The position numbers were made by a program, and so were the translations under genes. Positions 1 to 8,461 of a stretch of DNA of 64,000 nucleotides are shown piece by piece (the first letter of the stretch is position 1; each line of letters begins with the position of its first letter). Source of the stretch: Phytophthora colocasiae (taxonomy: Eukaryota > Oomycota > Peronosporomycetes > Peronosporales > Peronosporaceae); assembly GCA_018806915.1 (NCBI GenBank), contig JAGKQI010000098.1:2418001-2482000 (forward strand), given 5' to 3'. Below the pieces are notes generated by a model, which had not been told where the DNA came from, did no database searches, and was given only the letters and a program-made list of their open reading frames with translations.

Positions 1-1
1 A

Positions 2-1282
2 GATGAGGCCGATACAATGCTCGAGATGGGATTCCGTGAGGACGTGCAGAAGGTCTTCAATGCTATGGAGCAGGTGCAAAACGAGAGTGGAAAGAAGTGT
101 CAAACGCTGCTGTTCTCGGCTACGATTCCCAAATGGGTCAAGGAAGTGGCTGACAAGTACATGAACAAGGCTGAGTACGTCAACCTCGTGAAGGATTCGG
201 AAGTTCAGGCATCCACGGACGTGCAGCACATTGCTATCCCGTGCCACTGGCAGGGACGACCGACGCTGTTGGCCAACCTGCTCGGCGTGTACGCGAAGAA
301 GGATTCGCGCACGATTATCTTCGCCGAGACGAAGAAGGACTGTAACGAGCTCGCTGTGCACCCGGAGATCAAGACCGACTGCCAGGTGCTGCACGGTGAC
401 ATTGCACAGGAACAGCGTGAGACAACCATGAAGGCTTTCCGTGAGGGTCGTCTGCGTCTTCTGATTGCTACGGATGTTGCTGCTCGTGGTCTGGACATGA
501 ACGTGGACCTGGTGATCAACTCGGAACCGCCTCGCAAGATGTCCGGTATGGCCGACGTCGACACGTACGTGCACCGTTCCGGCCGTACGGGCCGTGCTGG
601 TAAGAAGGGTATCTGTATCACCCTGTACACGAACCGCCAGCAGAGTATGCTAACTCAGATCGAGCGTAAGATCGGCAACAAGATCGACATGAGGGGCCCT
701 CCTGACCAGGAGGATCTGATCAAGGCTTCTGCTGCTAAGGCGGTGAAGGAGATCAACAATGTGGACCCTTCTATGGTTGAGATTTTCCAGGAGCAGGCGA
801 GAGAGCTTTTGGAGACGATGGAGCCGGAGCAGTGTCTGGCTGCTGCGCTTGCCTGCATCACGGGCCACACCAAGCCACCCCGTCGTACGTCGCTCATGTC
901 GGGTGTGCCTGACTACGTGACGGTATTGTTCTCGAGCTCCAACTTGATCCGTGCCAAGGGCTACGTGTGGAATGCTGTGAACCGCGACATCCCGGAGGAG
1001 ATCGCGAAGGACATCAAGCAGATGACGTTGACAGAAGACTCGATGGGTGCTTGCTTCGACCTGCCGATTGCCGGTCTGGAACTCGTGGAAAAGCGTATCG
1101 AGGAGGACGGCATGCACTGTCCGTACTCGATCCCCAAGACGGTGCCCAAGCTGCAGCAGTCTGCATACCAGATGCGTCAGCAGAGCTTCGGTGGAGGCCG
1201 AGGTGGTCGCGGTTCAGGCCGTGGCTTTGGACGTGGTGGCCGAGGGCGTGGAGGCAGCGGAGGCCGCGGACGTCGTTACTAA
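2..1282 (+). CDS. DDX21/DDX50-like DEAD-box RNA helicase (3' part)
   Basis: The gene enters from the left edge. The DEAD box itself is read at bases 2-13, just before the first internal Met at 17, so motifs Q, I and Ia lie outside the window. Visible in order (residues from that Met) are the SAT motif (LLFSATIP), the second RecA lobe with IIFAETK, LHGDIAQ, ATDVAARGLD and YVHRSGRTGRAG, a GUCT-type domain at about residues 290-385 that includes VTVLFSSSN, and a Gly/Arg-rich RGG tail ending at the TAA. A GUCT domain plus RGG tail is the arrangement of nucleolar DDX21/DDX50 (Gu) helicases, which act in rRNA processing. I infer an ATP-dependent nucleolar RNA helicase. Codon usage and an uninterrupted frame argue for an intact gene. 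Confidence 0.93.
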   Translation, partial: DEADTMLEMGFREDVQKVFNAMEQVQNESGKKCQTLLFSATIPKWVKEVADKYMNKAEYVNLVKDSEVQASTDVQHIAIPCHWQGRPTLLANLLGVYAKKDSRTIIFAETKKDCNELAVHPEIKTDCQVLHGDIAQEQRETTMKAFREGRLRLLIATDVAARGLDMNVDLVINSEPPRKMSGMADVDTYVHRSGRTGRAGKKGICITLYTNRQQSMLTQIERKIGNKIDMRGPPDQEDLIKASAAKAVKEINNVDPSMVEIFQEQARELLETMEPEQCLAAALACITGHTKPPRRTSLMSGVPDYVTVLFSSSNLIRAKGYVWNAVNRDIPEEIAKDIKQMTLTEDSMGACFDLPIAGLELVEKRIEEDGMHCPYSIPKTVPKLQQSAYQMRQQSFGGGRGGRGSGRGFGRGGRGRGGSGGRGRRY

Positions 1283-1625
1283 ATGCTTCAAGCAACAACC
1301 TCGCACACAGCGCAAGAACCAAGTGCTTCGCGAGTTAGTTAGATACGTTCTTCAACTCCCTAACGTTAAATATTGTACAGAGGTTTGCCATTCTTCTTGA
1401 GACCTTGCTGTTTTCCGGTGCGGTAATGGGTACTTGTGCATCCTCGTTTAACGCAGCTTCATCCACAAGGAATCGGAGATTCAAAGTGATTGGTGGGCTT
1501 TCAACTTGCAAAGCCTTCTGCAGCTCTCGTCGAGACGAATTCCCCCTGGCTTTCAAGACGCCGGTCTCAGACACGGCTGGAGCTCAATCTGTTCCTCATC
1601 CATTATCAAATTAACACTGTATCCG
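1283..1625. other. Intergenic, 3' UTR of helicase and upstream of effector candidate
   Basis: No convincing gene was seen here. Open frames in this stretch are short and overlap each other. It holds the helicase 3' flank and the promoter and 5' leader of the small secreted protein that follows. Confidence 0.5.
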
Positions 1626-2003
1626 ATGCGTCTTCAGCTCCTGCTCGTGTTAGTGTTCTACCTCGCGTCATGCTGCTGTGCTCATAGCACCGAATTAACC
1701 ACGAAAGCAGCGACAACCGATGTCACCGTGAAGCGCTACCTCAAAGGCAGTGAGAGAACTGCGATCGAAGAAGAGCGAGGTATCACTTCACTGAAACAAC
1801 TGATCCAGAAAATTCCAGGAGTTGGTCCTCTGAAGACTATGGTGAAGGAGAACCCTGCACTAGCGAAGGCCAACGTTTTCGTGTCGAAACACCCGCCACT
1901 CAAGGGCGCGATGCTCATCGTTAAGGGACAAGTGAAGCCGCTATTGATCATAGGAGCCGTAGCGCTCACGGGAGGTTATATCATGTATCTCGTCAAAGGT
2001 TAA
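1626..2003 (+). CDS. Small secreted RXLR/EER-like effector candidate
   Basis: The open frame starts at 1506, but the Met at 1626 was chosen because it opens a classic signal peptide (MRLQLLLVLVFYLASCCCAHS). This gives a 125-aa protein. About 14-20 residues after the likely cleavage site comes KRYLKGSER followed by EEER. This resembles the oomycete RXLR-dEER host-translocation module with Lys in place of the final Arg (RYLK). The C-terminal part is short, with a predicted amphipathic helix and a hydrophobic stretch near the end (PLLIIGAVALTGGYIMYLV) that could be membrane-associated. No W/Y/L effector fold is obvious. By family knowledge such proteins are secreted by the pathogen and may enter plant cells. 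The specific function is unknown. It could also be an ordinary small secreted membrane protein. Confidence 0.6.
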   Translation: MRLQLLLVLVFYLASCCCAHSTELTTKAATTDVTVKRYLKGSERTAIEEERGITSLKQLIQKIPGVGPLKTMVKENPALAKANVFVSKHPPLKGAMLIVKGQVKPLLIIGAVALTGGYIMYLVKG

Positions 2004-2123
2004 ACACAAAATGGCACGTAACGAGTCAGCACAGCTCAGCGCAAATCGCATGCTCGCAAGTCCGTTTCCATCCGCTGCAAAACGGATGAGGTTCACCCCA
2101 ATATTGAAATCACGACGCTCAAA

Positions 2124-3008
2124 ATGACCTTGAAAGAGTCCGAGCGCTTCCCCGAACCCACCACTGCACGCGTTGTGTGTCGTGAATGTCTTCAGAAGCA
2201 CAACGTGGAGTTGCTCCCTCATGTCGTGACTCTGGTAGATGAATACTTGAATCCATTTTCATCACGGAAAAAGGTTAGTCGAGCATGCAGACTGGGACTT
2301 CCAACAAGAGCGTTAGAGTACGCTGCAGCTCGTGATCCGGATTGGGATAATGGTCGTTATATGGCAGCAGCTGCAGTCATTCGGGGCTTCGTTCATGTGC
2401 TGCAGTGGTTGAACGAGTTTTATCCGGAACGCACTTCATGGGGAGACGGTTCTCTCGGTTCAAGTCGATGCGGACGTTTTCTAATGGACACAGCAGCAGA
2501 ACATGGTCACCTTCCAGTCATGCAATGGCTTCATGCCAATAGAAGAGAAGGATGCACGTATCGAGCGATGAACTACGCAGCAGCAAGCGGTCGGTTGGAT
2601 ATGGTGCAGTGGATCCATGAGAACCGGACCGAGCCGTGTAGCAAGGAGGCAATGGACTATGCAGCAGGTAAAGGACATCTCGATGTGGTTCGATTCCTTC
2701 ATGAGAACAGAATGGAAGGATGCACAAAACACGCAATGACCAATGCTGCTGCTAACGGCCACTTGAGAGTGGTGCAGTGGCTTTATGCGAACCGAAGTGA
2801 ACGTATGACAGCGAATTCGTTACGAAGTGCTGCCAAGTACGGTCATTTGACAGTGGTAAAGTGGTTGAGTGACATCGTCCGGAAGGAACCGAAAGGCCTA
2901 TTGTGCATTGTAGACGCTGCACGAATCGCAGCTCAAGCAGATCACAGTGAAGTGACACAACACCTCGAACAGATTGTAAAACCCGAACGAAATGATCAAG
3001 TTTCCTAG
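2124..3008 (+). CDS. Ankyrin-repeat protein
   Basis: A 294-aa protein. From about residue 120 it carries successive 33-residue-scale repeats of the pattern AAxxGHLxVVQWLHxNRxEGCTxxAM, the oomycete variant of the ankyrin repeat (about five clear copies: GHLPVMQWLH, GRLDMVQWIH, GHLDVVRFLH, GHLRVVQWLY, GHLTVVKWLS). The N-terminal 100 residues look like degenerate repeats plus a leader. No catalytic domain, signal peptide or membrane segment is seen. Such proteins are a large expanded family in oomycetes and are presumed protein-protein interaction scaffolds. The function here is unknown. The Met at 2124 is the first in frame, and the nearby upstream gene ends at 2003, leaving a 120-base promoter region. 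Confidence 0.85.
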   Translation: MTLKESERFPEPTTARVVCRECLQKHNVELLPHVVTLVDEYLNPFSSRKKVSRACRLGLPTRALEYAAARDPDWDNGRYMAAAAVIRGFVHVLQWLNEFYPERTSWGDGSLGSSRCGRFLMDTAAEHGHLPVMQWLHANRREGCTYRAMNYAAASGRLDMVQWIHENRTEPCSKEAMDYAAGKGHLDVVRFLHENRMEGCTKHAMTNAAANGHLRVVQWLYANRSERMTANSLRSAAKYGHLTVVKWLSDIVRKEPKGLLCIVDAARIAAQADHSEVTQHLEQIVKPERNDQVS

Positions 3009-3055
3009 ATAGCATTGCAACAAACTGCAGATAAATTTCAATAAGGGTTTATACT

Positions 3056-4816
3056 TTAGTGACGACTGTGTTGATACGAGTCCTTACGTGATCGGTGGCG
3101 AGATTCCCGAGGAGAACTGTCCCGGCGCGATCTCCGCTTCGAGTCTCGACGGCTATCTTCATAAGAATCAGTGCTGTACGATCTCCGGCGATGGGATCTC
3201 CGACGAGATTCGCGTGGAGAATCATCACGACGCGACTTCCGACGTGACTTCCGATACGACCTGTCCCCAGGAGATAAAGATCGATGTCGTGACGATCGTC
3301 GACGAGATCTTCGACGCGAATCCTTCGAGCGAGATCGAGAACGAGAGCGTTCTCGACGCGATCTCCGGCTCGAATCACGTCGTGATTCATAGCGATCATC
3401 ACGAGAGCGACGGTGGCGTTCCGATCGATCATCATATCGGTCAGATGAGTAGCTACGTTTGCGTTTGAGTCCAATGTGGTCGCCGCTTGAAGTCGTTCGC
3501 CAGATACGAAGTAGTTTCTTCTCGAACTCGTCGTTCGCTCGGTATTTCTCCTTCCCTGCTTCATTCTGCAGAATAAACACGCACGTCTCATGGCTTGCGA
3601 CCCAGAACTTGGAGTCAAGGTAGTGCTGATACCCTTTGCAGTACTGGTGGGCGTGCTTAGGGACGTCAATCCGACGCACGAAGAACGGAGACGCGGACAT
3701 CATCGTCCACATGGGTGACGCAGCGTCGTCCCAGCGAGGCACCACCACGAGGAATGACAATGCCTTGGGTGTACGGGCTAGTAAAAAGTCAATATGTTCC
3801 GCCATACGCTGCATTGACACTTCCGTGAAAGGTGGATTGGCCTCAAACGACCCGGAATCTGGGATAAACTCGAAAAACGATCCAACCGAGCCGAACCTAG
3901 AGTCCGTATCTGGTAAAGCCGAACACAGACGGTCGAAGTAGCAGTTTAACGGGGAAGCGAAACACTCTTGTTCCACGTCCAGCTTCTTTTCAAAGAAACG
4001 GAAAACTTGTGGTGGAACTGCAGCCTGATACGCATCTCCACCCAACGTGTAGTACCGTAGCAGCATACAGAATAAATCTCGATGGAACTCTTGCTCATTC
4101 TCGGACGTGACTTTGCGGTAGTACAAGCGCTTGAGTTTTCGAAAATGTTCGTCGTTGAGTTCCAGTTTTTTCTTCTTGTAAATAACCTCCACGGCTTCCC
4201 GTCGATACGGGTGAGGAGATATCGAGATATGGGTCTTTACAGAAGAAGATTCTTTTGCCACTGCTCGGATTTTACGACACGCTTCAGTAGATAACGCAGA
4301 GATGTTCTTGAGAATAAACCGTGCTTCACTTGTCGAGACTTTAAAATCAGCCAATTCCGCTTCAAACCTCGGTTCTTCCTCAGTTGCCGAGAACGGGAGT
4401 AACGGATCTGCTTCTTCCGGTTGCACACACAATTGGGTCCATAACCAACGTTCAAATAACCCTTGTGGCTTGCCAAAGGGAACACCTGCATATTTGCATA
4501 GTTTCTGCATCTCCCGCTTGAGTTGGTCGTGAAGTTCTGCACGACAAAGTTCCACTTCAGGGTGAACGGGTGGCAGTGGTGGGTCTAATGGTCGTCGAGG
4601 CGTTGGGACTTTTTCACTCTGGTCCACTCGAAACCACTGCTTGGTCATACAATCCAACCGTACAAGAGTCCCATTTTCATTCGAAGGACGCGGTGGAAGG
4701 GGAAAACTAAGGTATGCGGGACCTACAGCAGTTGGAGCATTGGTACTGCGTGGACTTTTACTGGAGCTCTGCGTGCTGATGGCTTCATTGGGGCTCGTGT
4801 CTGCTAAGGTGACCAT
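3056..4816 (-). CDS. PCIF1/CAPAM-like cap-specific adenosine N6-methyltransferase with C-terminal RS domain
   Basis: The frame opens at 4864 (602 aa). The Met at 4816 (MVTLADTSPNEA) is the more natural start because the upstream 16 codons run into the promoter motif region. Numbering from 4864, residues 105-460 match my memory of the PCIF1 helical and methyltransferase region, including the catalytic NPPF tetrapeptide at 343-346 followed by FTE, and VVVPRWDD at 373-380. Family knowledge: PCIF1 writes m6Am next to the mRNA cap and binds the phosphorylated Pol II CTD, usually through an N-terminal WW domain. Only a weak WW-like patch (TKQWFRVDQSEK) is present here. Residues 465-602 are a long Arg/Ser tail typical of splicing-associated proteins, which I do not associate with animal PCIF1. 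Probable role: nuclear co-transcriptional cap methylation. Confidence 0.8.
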   Translation of the reverse strand: MVTLADTSPNEAISTQSSSKSPRSTNAPTAVGPAYLSFPLPPRPSNENGTLVRLDCMTKQWFRVDQSEKVPTPRRPLDPPLPPVHPEVELCRAELHDQLKREMQKLCKYAGVPFGKPQGLFERWLWTQLCVQPEEADPLLPFSATEEEPRFEAELADFKVSTSEARFILKNISALSTEACRKIRAVAKESSSVKTHISISPHPYRREAVEVIYKKKKLELNDEHFRKLKRLYYRKVTSENEQEFHRDLFCMLLRYYTLGGDAYQAAVPPQVFRFFEKKLDVEQECFASPLNCYFDRLCSALPDTDSRFGSVGSFFEFIPDSGSFEANPPFTEVSMQRMAEHIDFLLARTPKALSFLVVVPRWDDAASPMWTMMSASPFFVRRIDVPKHAHQYCKGYQHYLDSKFWVASHETCVFILQNEAGKEKYRANDEFEKKLLRIWRTTSSGDHIGLKRKRSYSSDRYDDRSERHRRSRDDRYESRRDSSRRSRRERSRSRSRSKDSRRRSRRRSSRHRSLSPGDRSYRKSRRKSRRDDSPRESRRRSHRRRSYSTDSYEDSRRDSKRRSRRDSSPRESRHRSRKDSYQHSRH

Positions 4817-4869
4817 TGTTTGGACCAAACAATTTTGGTCAAAAAGACTATCTGTAAAAATCATTAAAA

Positions 4870-4932
4870 GATGAAATGGCTACAAAATTGGAGAAAAAGA
4901 ACTTGATGAAATGGCTACAAAATTGGAGAAAA
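4870..4932 (-). promoter_or_regulatory. Tandemly duplicated oomycete Inr-like element upstream of the PCIF1-like gene
   Basis: A 28-base segment occurs twice (4870-4897 and 4905-4932, 35-base period). Read on the minus strand each copy contains GTAGCCATTTC (4873-4883 and 4908-4918), whose CCATTTC fits the oomycete initiator consensus YCAYTYY. It lies 50-115 bases upstream of the likely start codon, so I infer a duplicated transcription initiator. It is also only 28 bases beyond the 3' end of the neighbouring gene, which is transcribed in the same direction. Confidence 0.55.
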
Positions 4933-4959
4933 CGAACGTATCATATTACTTTCTACAGT

Positions 4960-7497
4960 CTACGCGTCTTCGTAAGTAGTTCCCGTACAGTTGACAGCAA
5001 GCAAACAGTTTTCGTCCCACCGCTTTGTATAGTATGCAGAGATTCGACGACCATTTTCACGCCAAGTTGCCCATTCTGCCTGCTTTTCAGGTGGCAGTTC
5101 TGGTAGTAGATCTTGGTTCATCCAGTGATCCGACTCGGTGTTGTGCAGGAACATTGCGTCCGTCACTCCGTCGTACCGAAGACGGTAATTGCCACGCACT
5201 ACTGACATCTTATGGCCCGGGACATTGCTGAACACGCCACGTTCACCAAACGTCACTTTACGTTTGAGTGAGCGTCCAACACCAGTCTGGACGAATCCTC
5301 CGTCCGGAAGCCCCGTGATGTCCGCTAAAGTGTTGAGAATGTCATAGTGTTCCGCTGCATCTTCGATCTTAAGGCCAGCATAACTCCCTAGTCTTCCCTC
5401 GGCTAGAATGAGACCAGGTACACGTGTTAAAGATTCCTCTTCAGTGTAAATGATCTCGGCTTCCGGTGCTTGGCCGTGATCTCCGTAAATGACAACGATG
5501 GTGTTGTCTAGAATGCCTTCTTCATCCATTCGGTCCAAGAACTTGCCTAGTTGCATGTCGGTAAAGTATCGCGCTTCGAGGTACCGTTTGATGTCGTCGG
5601 CGTGTTCTTCTCCGGCGTAAAGAGCGGAGAAATCCGGTTTTTCAGAATCGTTGTACCATTTCGGGATAGAATTGAACGGGGCGTGACTCGTGATGGTGTA
5701 GTGAGTGATAAACAGCGGCGTCTTTTGCTCTCCATTCCACACTTGGTCCGTTTGGTTGCGAGTTTTGTTGATCAGTAAATCTCCTAGAATCTGGAAACTT
5801 ACGTCGTCATGAGCTCCCCAACTGAAGCCTCGATGTTCCTCGCCCTTCCATTGGTCGTGGGTAATGTTGTAGTGGTTTTCAGCCAGCTCAATGATCTTGC
5901 GGTTATCCCAAACGGTATCAAACCCATGAGAAGGTAGAAATTTGTCCCAGTTGTCGAGATCAATGGACGACCCAGTCGAGAAGAAAGTCTCGTACCCTTT
6001 CGACGAGAAGAGCTGAGGCAAACCAGAGAGCTTCGTGTCCTCCCTACCTCCAGTGATGCCGGTTTTCACTGCGCTGTCGTACGGAATCTGTGCGAACAGT
6101 GCACTCTCCAAGGAGCGACTGGTAGGATTACTTGTCCAGAGGTTCCGAAGAGCAACTCCACGCTTCGCCCACCTGTCAAAGTTGGGTGTAACAGTGAGAT
6201 CAGTGCCTTTAAACAGTCCGGAAGGATCTTCTTTTCCGACGAAGTAGCGTGAATCCCGGAATCGGAAAGACTCAACACCAAGAACGAGAACATTGGGCGG
6301 GTTGTCGTCCGAGACGTCGACATCGAACGCGAGATCTCCGCGGAAACCAGTAGTGAGGCGGTACATTGAATCATTCCCGTACAACTTGTGCCTCTCGGTT
6401 GGGTGAATGTACATTTCCATCCACGGTAAATCCCCATTGACATTCGTGAACGTTGATTCAGTCGGAGCTGGTTGCAAAGCGTGTCCAAAAAGCTCGTTTA
6501 GAGTTGCATTCAACGCTGAGTACGCGACCAGTGGTGAACTTGCGCAACGTACGGCAATAACAGCCATAGGTACAACCACGAGCCCCACAAGAACGATTGT
6601 GACCTGAATAACTCGGTTGAAGACGAGTTTTCCATACACTTGGCTTTCATCTAATGTCGAAGTTTTACCACCACCTTCTTCGAGAGCGACGCCTTTGTAC
6701 TTCGCACGTTTGAACACTTTCCCAGAGCTTTTTTGCTCTCCAGCAACGACAGGTAAAGTCAGGATAAGCGTCGGATTCCAACCAGCAAGGTCTCCCCAAC
6801 TAGTCCACGTCCGAACAAGCGCGAATACAGTAGCCGAGCCCATCAAAAGAGTTGCAATGGTGTATCCTCGTTGGAATTCCTCCGTAGAGATCGGTGCGTG
6901 GCCGAGGTGGTGTCGTTCTCGAATCAAAGTAGCCACAAGATCAGATGAGAATCGCATGTCGCGGTTGAGCACAAGCAACATGTCAGCTGCGAACGGACCC
7001 AGCACGATCACGAACAACACCCACGAGACTGTAAACGTAGCGATGTTTCCAACGATTCGAACGACTAAAGCGTAGCCTTGAGGGTTCAGCCGTTCGATGG
7101 CTGCGAGCTTTAAAGTGTCGAAGCACCACAGTGCACAGGCCAAGTACGTGGCACAGACGAAGTCCTCCAAGAAGCCGAGACTCAATGCGGACGCCTTGAA
7201 ACTCGCAGTGTAATCTTGAGGACTGCCGTACATCGTCGCTAAAGACTTGAGGACGAGGCATCGACCGATCGAGAAACAAAGGAGCGTGAAAGTGTAGACG
7301 AACAACCATCCGAACCACGGTAGAGCGAAGATGTCAGCAATCTGAATGACTGGTCTGGCTTGACTCCGTTGAGTTCCTGTCGTCTCCGGCACGTCACTAA
7401 GCCCACGTTCGAGTTCGGTGTCGTCGATGTCGAGGGGGTCTGGAAGGCGACGCTGCGTCGGAGCACCGCCGGATTTAAGCAACCTCCTGGCCTCCAT
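4960..7497 (-). CDS. Multi-pass membrane protein with LtaS/sulfatase-type alkaline-phosphatase-fold domain
   Basis: An 845-aa protein. The N-terminal 340 residues hold about five hydrophobic spans (for example LFVYTFTLLCFSIGR, VSWVLFVIVLGPFAADMLLVL, VTIVLVGLVVVPMAVIAV). From about residue 400 comes a sulfatase-superfamily ectodomain: VLVLGVESFRF (metal Glu), SNPTSRSLES in the place of the nucleophile loop, and IYGDHGQAPE (metal Asp-His) near residue 680. Domain order and motifs recall the bacterial lipoteichoic-acid synthase/phosphoglycerol transferase type. In eukaryotes such proteins are uncharacterised metal-dependent phospho- or sulfo-transferases or hydrolases facing the lumen or outside. 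The substrate cannot be told. The frame is intact, and the gene is transcribed in the same direction as the PCIF1-like gene behind it. Confidence 0.75.
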   Translation of the reverse strand: MEARRLLKSGGAPTQRRLPDPLDIDDTELERGLSDVPETTGTQRSQARPVIQIADIFALPWFGWLFVYTFTLLCFSIGRCLVLKSLATMYGSPQDYTASFKASALSLGFLEDFVCATYLACALWCFDTLKLAAIERLNPQGYALVVRIVGNIATFTVSWVLFVIVLGPFAADMLLVLNRDMRFSSDLVATLIRERHHLGHAPISTEEFQRGYTIATLLMGSATVFALVRTWTSWGDLAGWNPTLILTLPVVAGEQKSSGKVFKRAKYKGVALEEGGGKTSTLDESQVYGKLVFNRVIQVTIVLVGLVVVPMAVIAVRCASSPLVAYSALNATLNELFGHALQPAPTESTFTNVNGDLPWMEMYIHPTERHKLYGNDSMYRLTTGFRGDLAFDVDVSDDNPPNVLVLGVESFRFRDSRYFVGKEDPSGLFKGTDLTVTPNFDRWAKRGVALRNLWTSNPTSRSLESALFAQIPYDSAVKTGITGGREDTKLSGLPQLFSSKGYETFFSTGSSIDLDNWDKFLPSHGFDTVWDNRKIIELAENHYNITHDQWKGEEHRGFSWGAHDDVSFQILGDLLINKTRNQTDQVWNGEQKTPLFITHYTITSHAPFNSIPKWYNDSEKPDFSALYAGEEHADDIKRYLEARYFTDMQLGKFLDRMDEEGILDNTIVVIYGDHGQAPEAEIIYTEEESLTRVPGLILAEGRLGSYAGLKIEDAAEHYDILNTLADITGLPDGGFVQTGVGRSLKRKVTFGERGVFSNVPGHKMSVVRGNYRLRYDGVTDAMFLHNTESDHWMNQDLLPELPPEKQAEWATWRENGRRISAYYTKRWDENCLLAVNCTGTTYEDA

Positions 7498-8461
7498 GAT
7501 GACAAAACGAGATATTGAGGACTGAGACGACAGTCTGCCATTCCGTTAGCGTCGATTACGAACGCTGAATCGCCTAGGACTTGTAAAACGGTACATGTAT
7601 GGTAAACCCAGCATTTTTTTGCTGTTTGCTGCAACCGGGTGTTTCCCATCGCAGCAGGTGATCTGTTGATCCTGAGCGGCTTCCTGCAACCAGACGACAA
7701 CCAATGCTTTCGAGTTGAGTCACCTTTGCTGGTGCTTTGATTGAGTCAATGGTACATGCCACAGATTATGAGTTCACAGTATATACAGTATATCGTATGT
7801 AGTGGTCTAGGAAAATACAGCCACACTGAACACTTCGGTACAGGTACATGTAGCTGTTTGTTCACACCTAACAATCTTAGGAATGGCACTCCCGTGGCTT
7901 GAGAAGGCTCACAACCAGTTGTAGCGTCAAATGATCGACGGTGTGAGATATTTTGGAGTGGATTTTGGCTGAGATGGAGCAGAAGGCTGTTGTGCTCTTG
8001 TATGGCCACCAACGTCATCACTACTTGATGCTGACCAATGTGGCCTGCACAACGTTCAACTGTGTACAGTAGAAAGGAAAAAAATCTTATGCTCTACTAT
8101 TAAAGAAGGAAAAGTCTTAAAGAAGACATACTGTACCTTAAACGAAGGTATGGTACAATGTACCATTTTTCTTTGCAGAGACGGTGCAATATGTCCCTCG
8201 CTTGACTGACTGCTGTAAGACTGGCGTCTGCCACACCACGAAACGCTGTTGAGGACAAGTACGATGGCTGGCGAGGAACGTACGTGGTGCTGCTCTCTCC
8301 CTGCGCTGGCTCTGCATGTGGCTGCTGTGCGTTGGCCGCTTTGCATTGCAAGTGGCTACATCACTGCAGTGTGGTGTCAATTTATTGCAATTATTGCTGT
8401 GGACTAACATTGAATCACTTTGACGCTGCTGTCGATTGACACATTTCATCTCGACTGGACC
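7498..8461. promoter_or_regulatory. Divergent intergenic region with repeated GGTACA-type motifs
   Basis: No gene is supported in these 960 bases between two divergently transcribed genes. Several GGTACATG-type words occur (around 7590, 7750 and 7840), and a 15-base inverted repeat TGGTACAATGTACCA sits at about 8150-8164. Short open frames on the minus strand have no protein-like character. It should contain the promoters of the sulfatase-like gene (left) and of eIF4E (right). Confidence 0.45.

Noticed and set aside
3088..3468. Plus-strand ORF opposite the RS tail
   Set aside because: Antisense of Arg/Ser codons; no independent evidence.
7239..7700. Minus-strand ORF extending the sulfatase-like gene upstream
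   Set aside because: It is in a different frame from the gene and reads through its TM-coding region; no support for an extra exon.
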